64,000 nt of DNA from Sphingomonas bacterium (lineage in GTDB: Bacteria > Pseudomonadota > Alphaproteobacteria > Sphingomonadales > Sphingomonadaceae): assembly GCF_903642285.1 (NCBI RefSeq), contig NZ_CAHJWJ010000019.1, positions 1 to 64,000 of the forward strand, read 5' to 3'. The notes under the pieces were generated by a model. It searched no databases. It had not been told where the DNA came from and was given only the letters and a program-made list of their open reading frames with translations. Positions 9,511 to 19,000 of this stretch are shown piece after piece (the first letter of the stretch is position 1; each line of letters starts with the position of its first letter). Made by a program: the position numbers and the translations under genes.

Positions 9511-10602
9511 TCATCCGACCCGCGTCGCGCGCGCAACCAGATCGATCAGCCCGCGGGGCGCGAAACCGATCACGGGCGCAAACCGGCCTTCGCCCAGCAC
9601 CCGGACCAGCGATGCAACCCCGATCGGTTGCACGATCCGACGTGCGAAGGACCGCTGCCACGCCGCCGCGCTCGCCGCGCCGCCGGCCCCATATGCGCTG
9701 GCCGCGGCGATCCCGCTGGCGATCGCGATCCCCATGCCCTCACCGGCGAGCGACGGGATGACGCCGGCTTGGTCGCCAAGCCGGAACAATCCCGCCTCGC
9801 CATGCCGCACCCGCCAGCCATAGGGGACGTTGGCGACCGCATCGATGACCGGGGACGGTGCCGCATAGGCCAGCCGGTCGGCCAGCGCGGGAGCCTCGGC
9901 CGCCAGCGCGGCGAGCAATCGTTCCGGACTGCGCGCCGCGGTCAGACGGGAAAGATGGATGGCCATGCACAGGTTCGCGCTGCCATCTTCCTGGATCGCC
10001 AGCCCGGCATAGCCGCGGTCGACCAGATGCAGTTCGACCGCGTCGCCCACGAGCGCGGTCAGACCGGGTGCAGGCCCCATCCGCAGCCGCAGCCCCATCG
10101 TCGGATCGCGCCCGCGCGCCTCCTCCGGCCGTGCCAACCCCCGCACGTCATGCTTGCCGCTGGCGAGGAACAGCGCGTCCGCCGCGATCGTCGCGCCGTC
10201 CGCGGTTCGCGCCACCAAACCGTCGATGCCGCGCACCGCGACGCCGCGCTCCACCGCCGCGCCTGCCGCGATCGCCCGGGCCAGCATCACCGTATCAAGC
10301 CGGTGGCGCGACACGGACACCGCAGGCCGCGGCAACGGAGCCTCGACGATGCGCTTGCCGGCGAACAGGCGGACGCGCCGCGTCGGATCGGGATTGAGCG
10401 CGGTCGCCGCGATCCCGAGCGTTTCCAGCGACCGGAGTGTCCGCCAAGACAGGAAACCGCCGCACAGCGCGTCACCGGTCTCGCGCGTGCGCTCCAGCAG
10501 CAGATGCGGCAAGCCCGCGCGCGCGAGCAGCGTCGCCGTCGCCGCACCGGCCGGCCCGCCGCCGACGATCAGCGCCGGGATCACCGCAGGCGTTCGACGC
10601 AT
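9511..10602 (-). CDS. FAD-dependent monooxygenase, PKS-associated
   Basis: A 363-residue flavoprotein of the geranylgeranyl reductase / p-hydroxybenzoate hydroxylase-like group. The dinucleotide-binding [17 protein letters not shown] is at residues 13-29 and a second FAD motif, [19 protein letters not shown], lies towards the C-terminus. It follows a type III PKS and a methyltransferase. By analogy with the SrsA-SrsB-SrsC pathway of Streptomyces it probably hydroxylates the aromatic polyketide; the substrate is inferred only. The start overlaps the methyltransferase 3' end by 22 bases. Confidence 0.82.
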   Translation of the reverse strand: MRRTPAVIPALIVGGGPAGAATATLLARAGLPHLLLERTRETGDALCGGFLSWRTLRSLETLGIAATALNPDPTRRVRLFAGKRIVEAPLPRPAVSVSRHRLDTVMLARAIAAGAAVERGVAVRGIDGLVARTADGATIAADALFLASGKHDVRGLARPEEARGRDPTMGLRLRMGPAPGLTALVGDAVELHLVDRGYAGLAIQEDGSANLCMAIHLSRLTAARSPERLLAALAAEAPALADRLAYAAPSPVIDAVANVPYGWRVRHGEAGLFRLGDQAGVIPSLAGEGMGIAIASGIAAASAYGAGGAASAAAWQRSFARRIVQPIGVASLVRVLGEGRFAPVIGFAPRGLIDLVARATRVG

Positions 10603-11267
10603 AGCCGGAACGGGAAAGCGCGGAATATGCGGGCATCGTCGATCCCCGCCGCCGCCAAGAAGGGACACCATTCGCCCGGCCGGTACGACCGCGCGATCGA
10701 CAGCGTGCCGTCGTTGCGGACGATCGGGTGCCAGCGCGCGATGGTGGCGAGCAGCGGAAAGCCCCAATAGGCGAAGGCGTGACGGTGAAGATCGTTCACG
10801 AACCATCCCGCGCGCGCCTGCATCTCCATGAACCGAAGGAACGCAACCAGTTGCGCGGCGGTCATGTGGTGCGCGACCAGGCTGCTGACGATCACGTCCC
10901 ACGGCTCGGCCGCGAGATCGGCATAATCACCGGTGCGGTAATCGATCGCCATCCCGGTCGGCGTATGCGCGCGCGCCGCTTGCTCGCTTCGCGGGTTGAG
11001 GTCGATCCCGACCAGGTCCCAAGCGATCCCTCGTTTGGCCGCCCAGCGCGCGATCCGCCGCAGCATGTCGCCATCGCCATAGCCGACATCGAGCAATCGC
11101 AACCTTTTGCCCCGTACCGCGCGATCCAGGAACGCCAGCGTCGGCCGCGCCGCCATCGTCACGACGTTGACTTTGGCCAGATCGGCGACGACCTCGGCAT
11201 AGACCGCCGGATCGAGATCGTCCGCGTCCATCAATTCCTCGGCATCGGCACGGATCGAAAGCGTCAC
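10581..11267 (-). CDS. SAM-dependent methyltransferase, PKS-associated
   Basis: A 228-residue class I methyltransferase. Motif I is LLDVGYGDGDMLRRIA, motif II DLVGIDLNPRSEQAA and the post-motif segment DVIVSSLVAHH. The GTG start at 11267 overlaps the PKS stop as GTGA. It is expected to methylate the polyketide product (O- or C-methylation unknown). It is soluble, unlike the membrane methyltransferase SrsB of the Streptomyces pathway. Confidence 0.85.
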   Translation of the reverse strand: MTLSIRADAEELMDADDLDPAVYAEVVADLAKVNVVTMAARPTLAFLDRAVRGKRLRLLDVGYGDGDMLRRIARWAAKRGIAWDLVGIDLNPRSEQAARAHTPTGMAIDYRTGDYADLAAEPWDVIVSSLVAHHMTAAQLVAFLRFMEMQARAGWFVNDLHRHAFAYWGFPLLATIARWHPIVRNDGTLSIARSYRPGEWCPFLAAAGIDDARIFRAFPFRLCVERLR

Positions 11268-12328
11268 GGCACGGTCCTGAAGCCGAAGCCTTCCGCGGCC
11301 AATCCGGGACCGAATGCCAGCGCGACGCCCTGTTCGACCGGCGGCCCCGCCAGGATACGGGCGAGAACGAACATCAGCGTCGCGGACGACATGTTGCCGT
11401 TTTCCACGAGCACCGCACGCGATGCCGCGAGGGCCGCCGGCGGCAGGGCAAGTGCGTTCTCGACCGAATCGAGGATCGAACGCCCCCCTGCGTGCACTGC
11501 CCAGCCATCGATCGAAGCGATATCCCGACCACCTGTCAGCGTGGCGACGAAACCGGCATCCGCCAGCGCGGTACCGATCCGCCCCGGCACTTCCCCCGAC
11601 AGATGCATCGCAAAGCCACGATCGGTGATCGCCCATTGGATCAGGTCGTCCGATGCCGGCAAGGTCGTCGCGAACGGCGCATCGATCGCGAGCCCGGCGG
11701 GGTCCGCGGTGACCAGCGCCGCCGCGGCACCGTCGCCAAATTGCAGCATCGCCAGCAGCGGCTCGATCCCGACCGCTGGTTGCAGATGCAGCGTCGATAG
11801 TTCGACCGCGATCACCAGCACCCGCGCCGATGGATCCGATCGGACGATATGTCGCGCGCTGCGCAGCGCGGCGACCGCCGCATAACAACCCATGAAGCCG
11901 ACGAGCAACCGTTCGACGTGCGGCGACAGGCCGACGCGGCGCGCGATGATCTGGTCGATACCGGGCGCGACGAAGCCCGTGCAGCTGGCGACGACCAGAT
12001 GCGTGACCCCGTCCAGCGACAACATGGTCGATAATCGATCTATGGCGGTGATGGCGAGCGTCGGCGCGGCGTCGGCATAGATCGCCATCCGTTCGCCCGT
12101 TCCGGGATGTGGATCGTCCGCATAGAAGCCGCCGGCCGCGACAGGCGATCCGTTATCGGGGCCGACCGGCAGCACCGACCAGCGATGGTCGATGCCGGCA
12201 CGCCGCACCATCCGGTCGAACACCCCGGCCGACCGTTTTTCGATCCGCGCACGCGCCCAAGCAATAAAGGCATCATGGACGTCATGATCGGGAACCGCGG
12301 TCGCGACCGCGTTGAGATGGGCGGACAA
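11264..12328 (-). CDS. Type III polyketide synthase
   Basis: A 354-residue chalcone/stilbene synthase-type enzyme that condenses an acyl starter with malonyl-CoA units to give pyrones or resorcinols. The full catalytic triad is visible: Cys116 in VVASCTGFVAPG, His279 in WAVHAGGRSILD and Asn312 in ENGNMSSATLMF. The GFGPG-like loop is present as LAFGPGLAAEGF. It is the first gene of a coupled operon with a methyltransferase, a flavin oxygenase and msrB. It diverges from a winged-helix regulator across 90 bases, which may hold shared control. Confidence 0.94.
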   Translation of the reverse strand: MSAHLNAVATAVPDHDVHDAFIAWARARIEKRSAGVFDRMVRRAGIDHRWSVLPVGPDNGSPVAAGGFYADDPHPGTGERMAIYADAAPTLAITAIDRLSTMLSLDGVTHLVVASCTGFVAPGIDQIIARRVGLSPHVERLLVGFMGCYAAVAALRSARHIVRSDPSARVLVIAVELSTLHLQPAVGIEPLLAMLQFGDGAAAALVTADPAGLAIDAPFATTLPASDDLIQWAITDRGFAMHLSGEVPGRIGTALADAGFVATLTGGRDIASIDGWAVHAGGRSILDSVENALALPPAALAASRAVLVENGNMSSATLMFVLARILAGPPVEQGVALAFGPGLAAEGFGFRTVP

Positions 12329-12418
12329 TCTATAACTCTCCGAAACGACTCATGAACGTACGAACCGCCGATCCAGACGCATCGCACCGAATTCCGTCCA
12401 CTCGGTACCTCGCCTGCC
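12329..12418. promoter_or_regulatory. Divergent promoter region, PKS operon / winged-helix regulator
   Basis: This 90-base gap separates two diverging genes, so it must hold at least the PKS promoter and probably both. No consensus -35/-10 pair or clear operator palindrome could be picked out by eye. Confidence 0.45.
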
Positions 12419-13003
12419 ATGATACTTGACATGGAACAGGACTGGGGAGACGTTCCTTATCAGCGACACGCCGAAGACGCGTGTGGGCTCGAGGAGAGCG
12501 CCAAAATGCAACAGGAATCAGTCATCGCGCTGATCCGTGATCTGACGTCGCGACTTTCCGCCGTCGCGACCGAGTTTGGAGATCGGGCGGAGCGCGCCGT
12601 GATCGCGGAGACGGGCACGGCTCCAGGTTCGCCGACGGGGCTGTCCTTTGGCCAGGCCGGCGACGTCGACGCGACGCGACGCGCGACGGCGGAACGGCTG
12701 ATCGCCGAACGACGCGCGCGCCGGGCCTATTTCGCGCCCGAACTCTTTCATGAGCCCGCGTGGGACATGCTGCTGTCGCTGTTCCTGGCGAACGACGAGG
12801 CGCGAATCCTGAACGTGAAGGCGCTCGTCGCCTCCAGCGATGCGCCTGTCACCACATCGCAACGCTGGATCGACCATCTCCATAAGCTGAGACTCATCGA
12901 CCGCATCGGCGATCCCGACGATCGGAGGCGTGTCGAGATATCGCTGAGCGACACGGGCCTGACCGCGATCGAGCGGTATCTGGACGCGATCGCCGCCGCC
13001 TAA
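12419..13003 (+). CDS. MarR-like winged-helix regulator
   Basis: A protein of about 194 residues with a C-terminal winged-helix domain. RRARRAYFAPELFHEPAWDM begins it, VTTSQRWIDHLHKL is the likely recognition helix, and DPDDRRRVEISLSDTG is the wing. The N-terminal 60 residues are unlike MarR proteins and may be a flexible arm. Starts at 12431 or 12506 are also possible, and the ribosome-binding site is weak. It faces the PKS operon and is the natural candidate to regulate it (inference from position). Confidence 0.75.
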   Translation: MILDMEQDWGDVPYQRHAEDACGLEESAKMQQESVIALIRDLTSRLSAVATEFGDRAERAVIAETGTAPGSPTGLSFGQAGDVDATRRATAERLIAERRARRAYFAPELFHEPAWDMLLSLFLANDEARILNVKALVASSDAPVTTSQRWIDHLHKLRLIDRIGDPDDRRRVEISLSDTGLTAIERYLDAIAAA

Positions 13004-13298
13004 TTACCCTCCGAATATCCTGAAGGTCGATTCGCAAACCGGGCAGCCGGTTGCGACCGGCGGCGCGCGTTGGTGATCGCCCGGATAGACCAGGATCGGA
13101 TCGAACATCTAGCCGAAATGGGGTTTGTTTAGCCATTATGGTCTATATTTTGTCGATAGAAGCAAGTTTTTCGATAGATGGGTGTCGTTAGACTATAAAT
13201 GGGAGCAGTTTGACAAATAATATGCCCGATCTGAATTTGTAGCCTTTGCTTAAGCACGCACCGCCGAAGATATCGTCCGATCATCGAAAGACGGTATT
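13004..13298. other. AT-rich intergenic region before the DUF11 operon
   Basis: No gene was seen in these 295 bases. The first third has a near-palindrome (GCAAACCGG, GCAG, CCGGTTGC) at about 13035-13056. Bases 13120-13260 are strikingly AT-rich against the neighbourhood, and TCGATAG occurs twice about 20 bases apart. This is the expected promoter zone of the DUF11 operon, but no confident -35/-10 pair was identified. Confidence 0.5.
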
Positions 13299-14273
13299 GT
13301 GGCATTGGCGGCGAAAGGGCAGGAAAGGATAAGCGGCTGGCGACGCGGCGCGTTCCGGCAGGCCCGCGCGCTGTGCGGCGTCGGTGTGGTTGCCCTCGTT
13401 CCCGCCCCCGTCTTCGCGGCCGATCCGGGAACGCATATCGACAATGTCGCGATGCTGCGCTTCGCCGTCGGCGGGGTGGATCGGAGCATCCCGTCGAACA
13501 CCGCGAGCATCGTCGTCGCCGAACGGCTCGACCTGACGCTGGTCCGCACCGGGTCGGGCTCGGTCGCGCACGATCCCCATACCGTAATCGCCACGACGCT
13601 GACGAACACCGGCTCGGGTCATGAAGCTTTCGACGTCACCGCCACGGTCGGTGCAGCGGCAGCGACCGGCGCGATCGTGGCGATCGATGTCGACGGCAAC
13701 GGCCGATACGACCCGGCGCATGATACGCTGCTGACGAACGGCCGGACGCCGACGCTTGCACCCGGCGCGTCGGTCGCGCTGTTGGTGGTCGCAGATACCA
13801 GCGCGCCAGACACCACGTCGCTGACGATCGCTGCGAAGGCGGCGACCGCATCGGGCACGCCCGGCACCGTCGCGGCGGGTGCGGGCGACGGCGGCGGCGA
13901 TGCGATCGTCGGTACGACGGGTGCGACGGCATCGGTAACGATCGGGATCGCGGATGCGAACACGCCGCCCACCCTGACCAAGACGCAAGCGGTTCATGCG
14001 CCCGATGGCAGCGACAAGCCGGTGAGCGGCGCGGTCGTCACCTACACGCTCGATGCGACTTTCGGCGGCGCGACGGCCGGCGTCCGGATCGCCGATCCCG
14101 TGCCGGCCGGCACCCGCTATGTCGCCGGCAGCCTGACGCTGGACGGCGCAGCGTTGTCGGACGCCGCGGATGCCGATGCCGGCCAGTCGGACGGCACGAC
14201 CGTCGCGGTCACGATCGGCGCGATCCCGTCAGCATCCACCCACCGCGTCCAGTTCCAGGTCCAAATCCAATGA
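13299..14273 (+). CDS. Exported DUF11-type repeat protein
   Basis: A 324-residue protein with a signal peptide (hydrophobic stretch up to VPAPVFA, about residue 40). After it comes the segment DNVAMLRFAVGGVDRSIPSN, shared in pattern with the other members of this operon, then a beta-rich DUF11-like domain near the C-terminus (SGAVVTYTLDATFGGATAGV, then VPAGTRYVAGSLTLDG). A DxDGNGRYD element near residue 130 resembles a calcium-binding loop. It is probably secreted or periplasmic, function unknown. The GTG/TTG-type start is uncertain. The stop overlaps an ATG used by the next frame, so the genes are closely coupled. Confidence 0.78.
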   Translation: MALAAKGQERISGWRRGAFRQARALCGVGVVALVPAPVFAADPGTHIDNVAMLRFAVGGVDRSIPSNTASIVVAERLDLTLVRTGSGSVAHDPHTVIATTLTNTGSGHEAFDVTATVGAAAATGAIVAIDVDGNGRYDPAHDTLLTNGRTPTLAPGASVALLVVADTSAPDTTSLTIAAKAATASGTPGTVAAGAGDGGGDAIVGTTGATASVTIGIADANTPPTLTKTQAVHAPDGSDKPVSGAVVTYTLDATFGGATAGVRIADPVPAGTRYVAGSLTLDGAALSDAADADAGQSDGTTVAVTIGAIPSASTHRVQFQVQIQ

Positions 14274-14284
14274 GGAGCCAATCC

Positions 14285-14773
14285 ATGACTATTTCGACAT
14301 CCACGATCCGTCGCAGCGTCGCTGTCGGCCTGGTTGCAGTCACCATGCCCGCCATCGCCGCGGCGGGGCCGTTGCAGGTCACCAGCAGCGTGATGGTCGA
14401 ACATCGCGCGGCAGCGGCGGACGGCACGACGCACGTCGCGCTGGCCAAGGCGACGAAAGTCGCGCCCGGCGACCGCGTTATTTTCGTCACGACGTACACG
14501 AACACCGGCAAGCAGCCGATCGCCGATCTGGTGCTGGCCGATCCGATTCCCGCATCGATCGCGTACCGCGCGCCCAATCCGGGATCGCCCGCCCCCGAAG
14601 TGTCGGTCGACGGTCGGACGTACGGCACGCTGGCGACCTTGCGGGTCGCGCTGCCCGCGGGTGGCGCCCGCGCCGCGACCGCCGACGACGTCACCGCGGT
14701 GCGGTGGCGGCTGTCCGACGCGCTGGCACCCGGCGCGCACGGCGAACGCGCCTTTCGCGCGATCCTGAAGTGA
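14285..14773 (+). CDS. Small exported DUF11-type protein
   Basis: A 162-residue protein with a signal peptide (RRSVAVGLVAVTMPAIAAAG). The single beta domain resembles DUF11: KVAPGDRVIFVTTYTNTGKQ, IADLVLADPIPASIAYRAPN, then a terminal strand ending RAILK. The ATG at 14285 is chosen because AGGAG sits 7 bases upstream; an ATG at 14270 overlapping the previous stop has no such signal. It is the second gene of the DUF11 operon. No catalytic motif is seen, so it is presumably structural. Confidence 0.8.
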   Translation: MTISTSTIRRSVAVGLVAVTMPAIAAAGPLQVTSSVMVEHRAAAADGTTHVALAKATKVAPGDRVIFVTTYTNTGKQPIADLVLADPIPASIAYRAPNPGSPAPEVSVDGRTYGTLATLRVALPAGGARAATADDVTAVRWRLSDALAPGAHGERAFRAILK

Positions 14774-14814
14774 CCACGACCAACCGCAACCAGAAAACAG
14801 GAGGAGTAACCACC

Positions 14815-15927
14815 ATGTCCAGATACACCCTGCGCCTGCTGCTCACCGGGACGGCTATCGCCGCCTCCGTCGGCAGCGCATATGCCCAGACTACGGGATC
14901 CGGCACCGCTGCTGGCACCGTCGTCACCAATACCGCACAAGCCAGCTATACGGTCAACGGTGCCGCGCAGACGGTGTCGTCGAATGCTGCGACGTTCGTC
15001 GTCGATCGCAAGGTCAATCTGACCGTCGCCGCGGTGCAGACCAGCAACACCCAGGTCAGTCTGGGACAGAACAGCGCAGTTTTGACGTTTAAAGTCACCA
15101 ATACGACCAACGGTACGCAGGATTTCAATCTGGCGGCCGATCAGATCGTATCGACCGGCGTACTGCCGGGGGCCGACAATTTCGATGCGACCAATTTGCG
15201 CGTGTTCGTCGATTCGAACGGCAACGGCGTCTATGATCCCGGGGTCGACACCGCGACCTATATCGACGAACTGCCCGAGGATGGGTCCGCGACGGTATTC
15301 GTCGTCGGCGACATCCCCAATACGGCGGGAGACACTCTGGCGTTCGTGTCGTTGAAAGCGACGGTCGCCGCCGGCGGCACGCCGGGAACGCAGGGCGCGG
15401 CCCTGGTCCCGACCGATCCGGCCCTGCCCGATACGCAAGGGTCGGTCGACATCGTCTTCGCCGACAACGATTCGGATGGCATCGGCCCCGATATCGCGCG
15501 CAACGGGTCGGGCCGTGCGTATGCCGCGTATGAAGTCAGCGTCCACAATGTCGCGCTCAGCGTCGTGAAATCGTCGCAGGTGCTGTCCGACGGGATCAGC
15601 GGCGTCAATCCCAAGGCGCTGCCGGGCGCGGTCGTGCAATATTGCCTGACCGTCAACAACGCGACGATCGGCACGGCGGCCAATGGCGTCACGCTGACCG
15701 ACGTCATCCCCGCGAACACCACCTATGTTCCCGGATCGATCCAGGTCGGGGCGCTCGGCGGGGCGGGCGTCTGCCTGACCGGCGGCGTGCCGATCGCCGA
15801 TGACGGATCCACGGTCGGACTTTATGGCGGGTCGTTCAACACGACCAGCAAGACGGTCACCGCGACGATACCGACGCTGCTCGGCGGTACGTCGCTCGCG
15901 GCGAGCTTCCGCGTGACGATCAACTGA
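14815..15927 (+). CDS. Exported DUF11-type surface protein
   Basis: A 370-residue protein. The signal peptide ends AYAQ (residues 1-23) and is followed by TVVTNTAQASYTVNGAAQTV, the conserved 'no-loss-of-name' opening of this family. A DxNxNxxxDxGxD element (DSNGNGVYDPGVD) and DNDSDGIGPD look like calcium-binding loops. A C-terminal DUF11 domain follows (PGAVVQYCLTVNNATIG, LTDVIPANTTYVPGS). A strong ribosome-binding site (GGAGGAG) lies 8 bases before the ATG. A closing beta-strand (SLAASFRVTIN) is shared with the 324-residue protein. It is likely secreted or surface-bound. Confidence 0.82.
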   Translation: MSRYTLRLLLTGTAIAASVGSAYAQTTGSGTAAGTVVTNTAQASYTVNGAAQTVSSNAATFVVDRKVNLTVAAVQTSNTQVSLGQNSAVLTFKVTNTTNGTQDFNLAADQIVSTGVLPGADNFDATNLRVFVDSNGNGVYDPGVDTATYIDELPEDGSATVFVVGDIPNTAGDTLAFVSLKATVAAGGTPGTQGAALVPTDPALPDTQGSVDIVFADNDSDGIGPDIARNGSGRAYAAYEVSVHNVALSVVKSSQVLSDGISGVNPKALPGAVVQYCLTVNNATIGTAANGVTLTDVIPANTTYVPGSIQVGALGGAGVCLTGGVPIADDGSTVGLYGGSFNTTSKTVTATIPTLLGGTSLAASFRVTIN

Positions 15928-16027
15928 CGCCCCGTTGTCCGCGTCGCGCCCCCGGCGCGGCGCGGACCTGAACAGGAGACCGTGGTTCCGAGCCGCGCAG
16001 GTCGCGCGGTTCGGAGCGCGACCAGCC

Positions 16028-19000
16028 ATGTCCATTTTCCGTACCCTTGCGCGCGCGAGCGCTTTCCTGTCGGTCCTGGCCAGCGCGCTGACGCTCGCGC
16101 AGAGCCAGACGGTGCGCGTGTCGAACACCGCCAGCCTGACCTATGGATCGGGTCAGCCGGGCGGCGAACGGACCATATCGTCCAATACCGTGTCGCTGGA
16201 CGTCGTCCCCGGCAAGCGGCCGACATCATTCACCTTCCATCTGCTGCCGCCGGGTTACGAACTGACCGGTCTGAATTGCCAGCCGAGCGCCGATGGCACT
16301 TCCAACGTCTTCACGCCGGCCAGGATCGACGCCGCGACGCTGGCGGCCGCGCCGCTCCTGCAGGCGATCGACGTCCACACCCCCTACATCATCGCGCTGG
16401 ACGATCAGGGCGACAATCGCGATCCCAACGTGCGTGAGCGCGTGCAGATCCTCGTCAAGTTCAACGGCAGGACGGACACGTCGTCGCTGCTCGAAACCGC
16501 GCCCAACAGCGGCGTCTTCGCTAGCGGCATCCCGGCCGGCGGGACGCATCCCGAATTGGCTGCGTGCGATCCGACGCTGCTCCGCGGCGCGACGGTGTCG
16601 GTCAGCTTCGTCGAGAACGAATATAGCTACGCATCGACGCTGTCGCTGCTGACCGACCCCGCGGGCTTCGTGTTCGATTCGCAGACCGCAGCGCTCGTCG
16701 ACGGCGCGAAGGTGACCCTGCTCGATGCGGGCGGACAGCCGGCGGCGGTGTTCGGCGACGATGGCGTCAGCCGCTATCCGTCGACCGTCGTCTCGGGCGG
16801 CGCCGTCACCGATGCCAGCGGTCGCGTCTATCCCGCGATTACCGGCCGCTATCGCTTCCCGCTCGCGCCGCCCGGCGTCTACACGCTGAAGATCGAGCCG
16901 CCGGGCGATTATACCGCGCCGTCGACGCGCGATCCGGCGCAGGTCGCGGCGCTCAAGGATGCGAGCGGCCAGCCCTTCATGCTGAACGCGGCGAGCTTCG
17001 GCGGCCAATTGACGCTGGCCGGCACCAAGCCCTTCTATGCGGACATTCCGATCGACCGCACCGCGGCGACCAATGTGCTGCTGACCAAGCTGGCGTCGGT
17101 GCGCGAAGCGTCGCCGGGCGATTTCGTCCAATATCATGTGACCGCGATCAACCGCGGGACCAGTGCCACCGCAGCGGCGCATATCACCGACAATCTGCCG
17201 ACCGGGCTTCGTTACGAGAAGGGCTCGACACGCGGCATCGCCGAACCCGCCGTCGCGACGGACGGCCGGACGCTCGACTTCACGCTGCCGCCGATCGCGC
17301 CGGGCGGAACGGTAGACTTAACCTATGTGGTTATGGTTGCACCGGGTGCGCCGGTCGGTGAAGCGCTTAACCGTGCGCAGATGGCCGGCGCGGGTGGCAC
17401 GGTGAGCAACCAGGCGATGGCCTCGGTCCGGCTGCGCGCGCTGTTGTTCACCGACGCGATGACGGTCATCGGCCGCGTGACCGAAGGCGATTGCGGCGAT
17501 CCCGTCGCGCACCGGCGCGGCGTGCCGGGCGTTCGAGTCCTGCTGGAGGACGGGACCTTCGTCGTCACCGACCGCGACGGCTTGTATCATTTCGAGGGCG
17601 TCCGTCCCGGTCGTCATGTCGTCCAGATCGATACCGCCAGCATGCCCGCCAGCCATGTCCCGGTCGCGTGCGATACCGATACCCGCCAAGCCGGCAGCGC
17701 GATCTCGCGCTTCGTCGAGGGCGATGGCGGCTTGCTGAAACGGGTCGACTTCCAGTTGAAACCGACCGGCAAAACCGCGGCCACGGTCGATGCGTTGCCG
17801 ATCGCGGTGCCCGACGACGGTGCCGCCGCCGGCAATCGCGACTGGCTGACGGGACAGACCGCCGGCGTCGAATGGCTGTTTCCAACGATCGACCACAACC
17901 CACGCGCGCCGGTCGTCCGTGTCGCGATCAAGCACCGGCCGGGCCAGCGCGTCGCCTTGTCGGCAAACGGCGTACAGGTCGATCCGCTGAGCTTCGACAC
18001 CACCGACACCGACGAGGCGCATGGGCTCGCGGTTTCGAAATGGACGGGCATCCCGCTCGTTGCCGGCAACAATCGGCTGAGCGCGCGCGTGCTCGACGCA
18101 TCGGGTACGGTCGTCCAGACGCTCGAGCGAATCGTCCATGTCTCGGGCGCGCCGGCCCGCGCGGCGTTCGACCCGACCCACAGCCGCCTGATCGCCGATG
18201 GCCTGACCCGCCCGCTGATCGCGGTGCGCGTAACCGACAAGGACGGGCATCCCGCAACCTCCGGCAGCATGGTGCCGTTCACCGTCGACGCCCCCTACAC
18301 GCCCGCGCGCGACGTCGCGCTGGAACAGCGCCGCCGCGACGGCCAGGACCGTTCCGCGGCGACCATCGCCACTGCCAACGCGCGCGTCGTCGGTGACGAC
18401 GGCGTCGCGTTCATCGCGCTGCAGCCGACGACGCAGGCGGGCGCGGTGCACGTGCTGGTATCGATGAGGGAAGAAAAGCAAGTTCGAACCAGTGAGGTTC
18501 GTGCTTGGCTCGCAGCCGGACAGAAGGACTGGGTCGTCGTCGGCTTCGGTTCGGGCACGCTCGGCTACGACATGCTGAGGACGCATTCGGCCGCGCTGCC
18601 GGCGACCGAACGGGATGGCGTCGTTACCGACGGCCAGCTCGCTTTCTATGCCAAGGGCCGGGTCAAGGGATCCTGGCTGCTGACGATCGCCTATGACAGC
18701 AAGCGCACCTACGATCCCGATCGGGGGATGCTCGGCACGATCGATCCCGATCGCTATTATACCGTCTATGGCGACGGTTCGCAGCAGGGGTATGATGCCC
18801 CGACCCGCCGCAAGCTGTATCTGCGGCTGGAGCGTCGCCAATTCTACGCGCTGTTCGGCGATTTCGAGACCGGCTTCACCGAGACGCAGCTGACCCGCTA
18901 CGACCGCACGCTGAACGGCGTGAAGGCGGCCTATGAGGGCAGCCACATCCGCGCTAACGGCTTCGCTGCACATACCGACACCTTGTACCAGCGCGATGAG

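Noticed and set aside
9473..9514. Longer msrB start at 9514
   Set aside because: ATGA overlap favours it, but the extra 14 residues are not like the family N-terminus; kept as an alternative.
6998..9823. 941-codon plus-strand frame opposite the penicillin-binding protein
   Set aside because: The minus strand carries complete GT51 and transpeptidase motifs; this frame has none.
13035..13056. Terminator for the winged-helix regulator gene
   Set aside because: The near-palindrome has mismatches and no T-run on either side.
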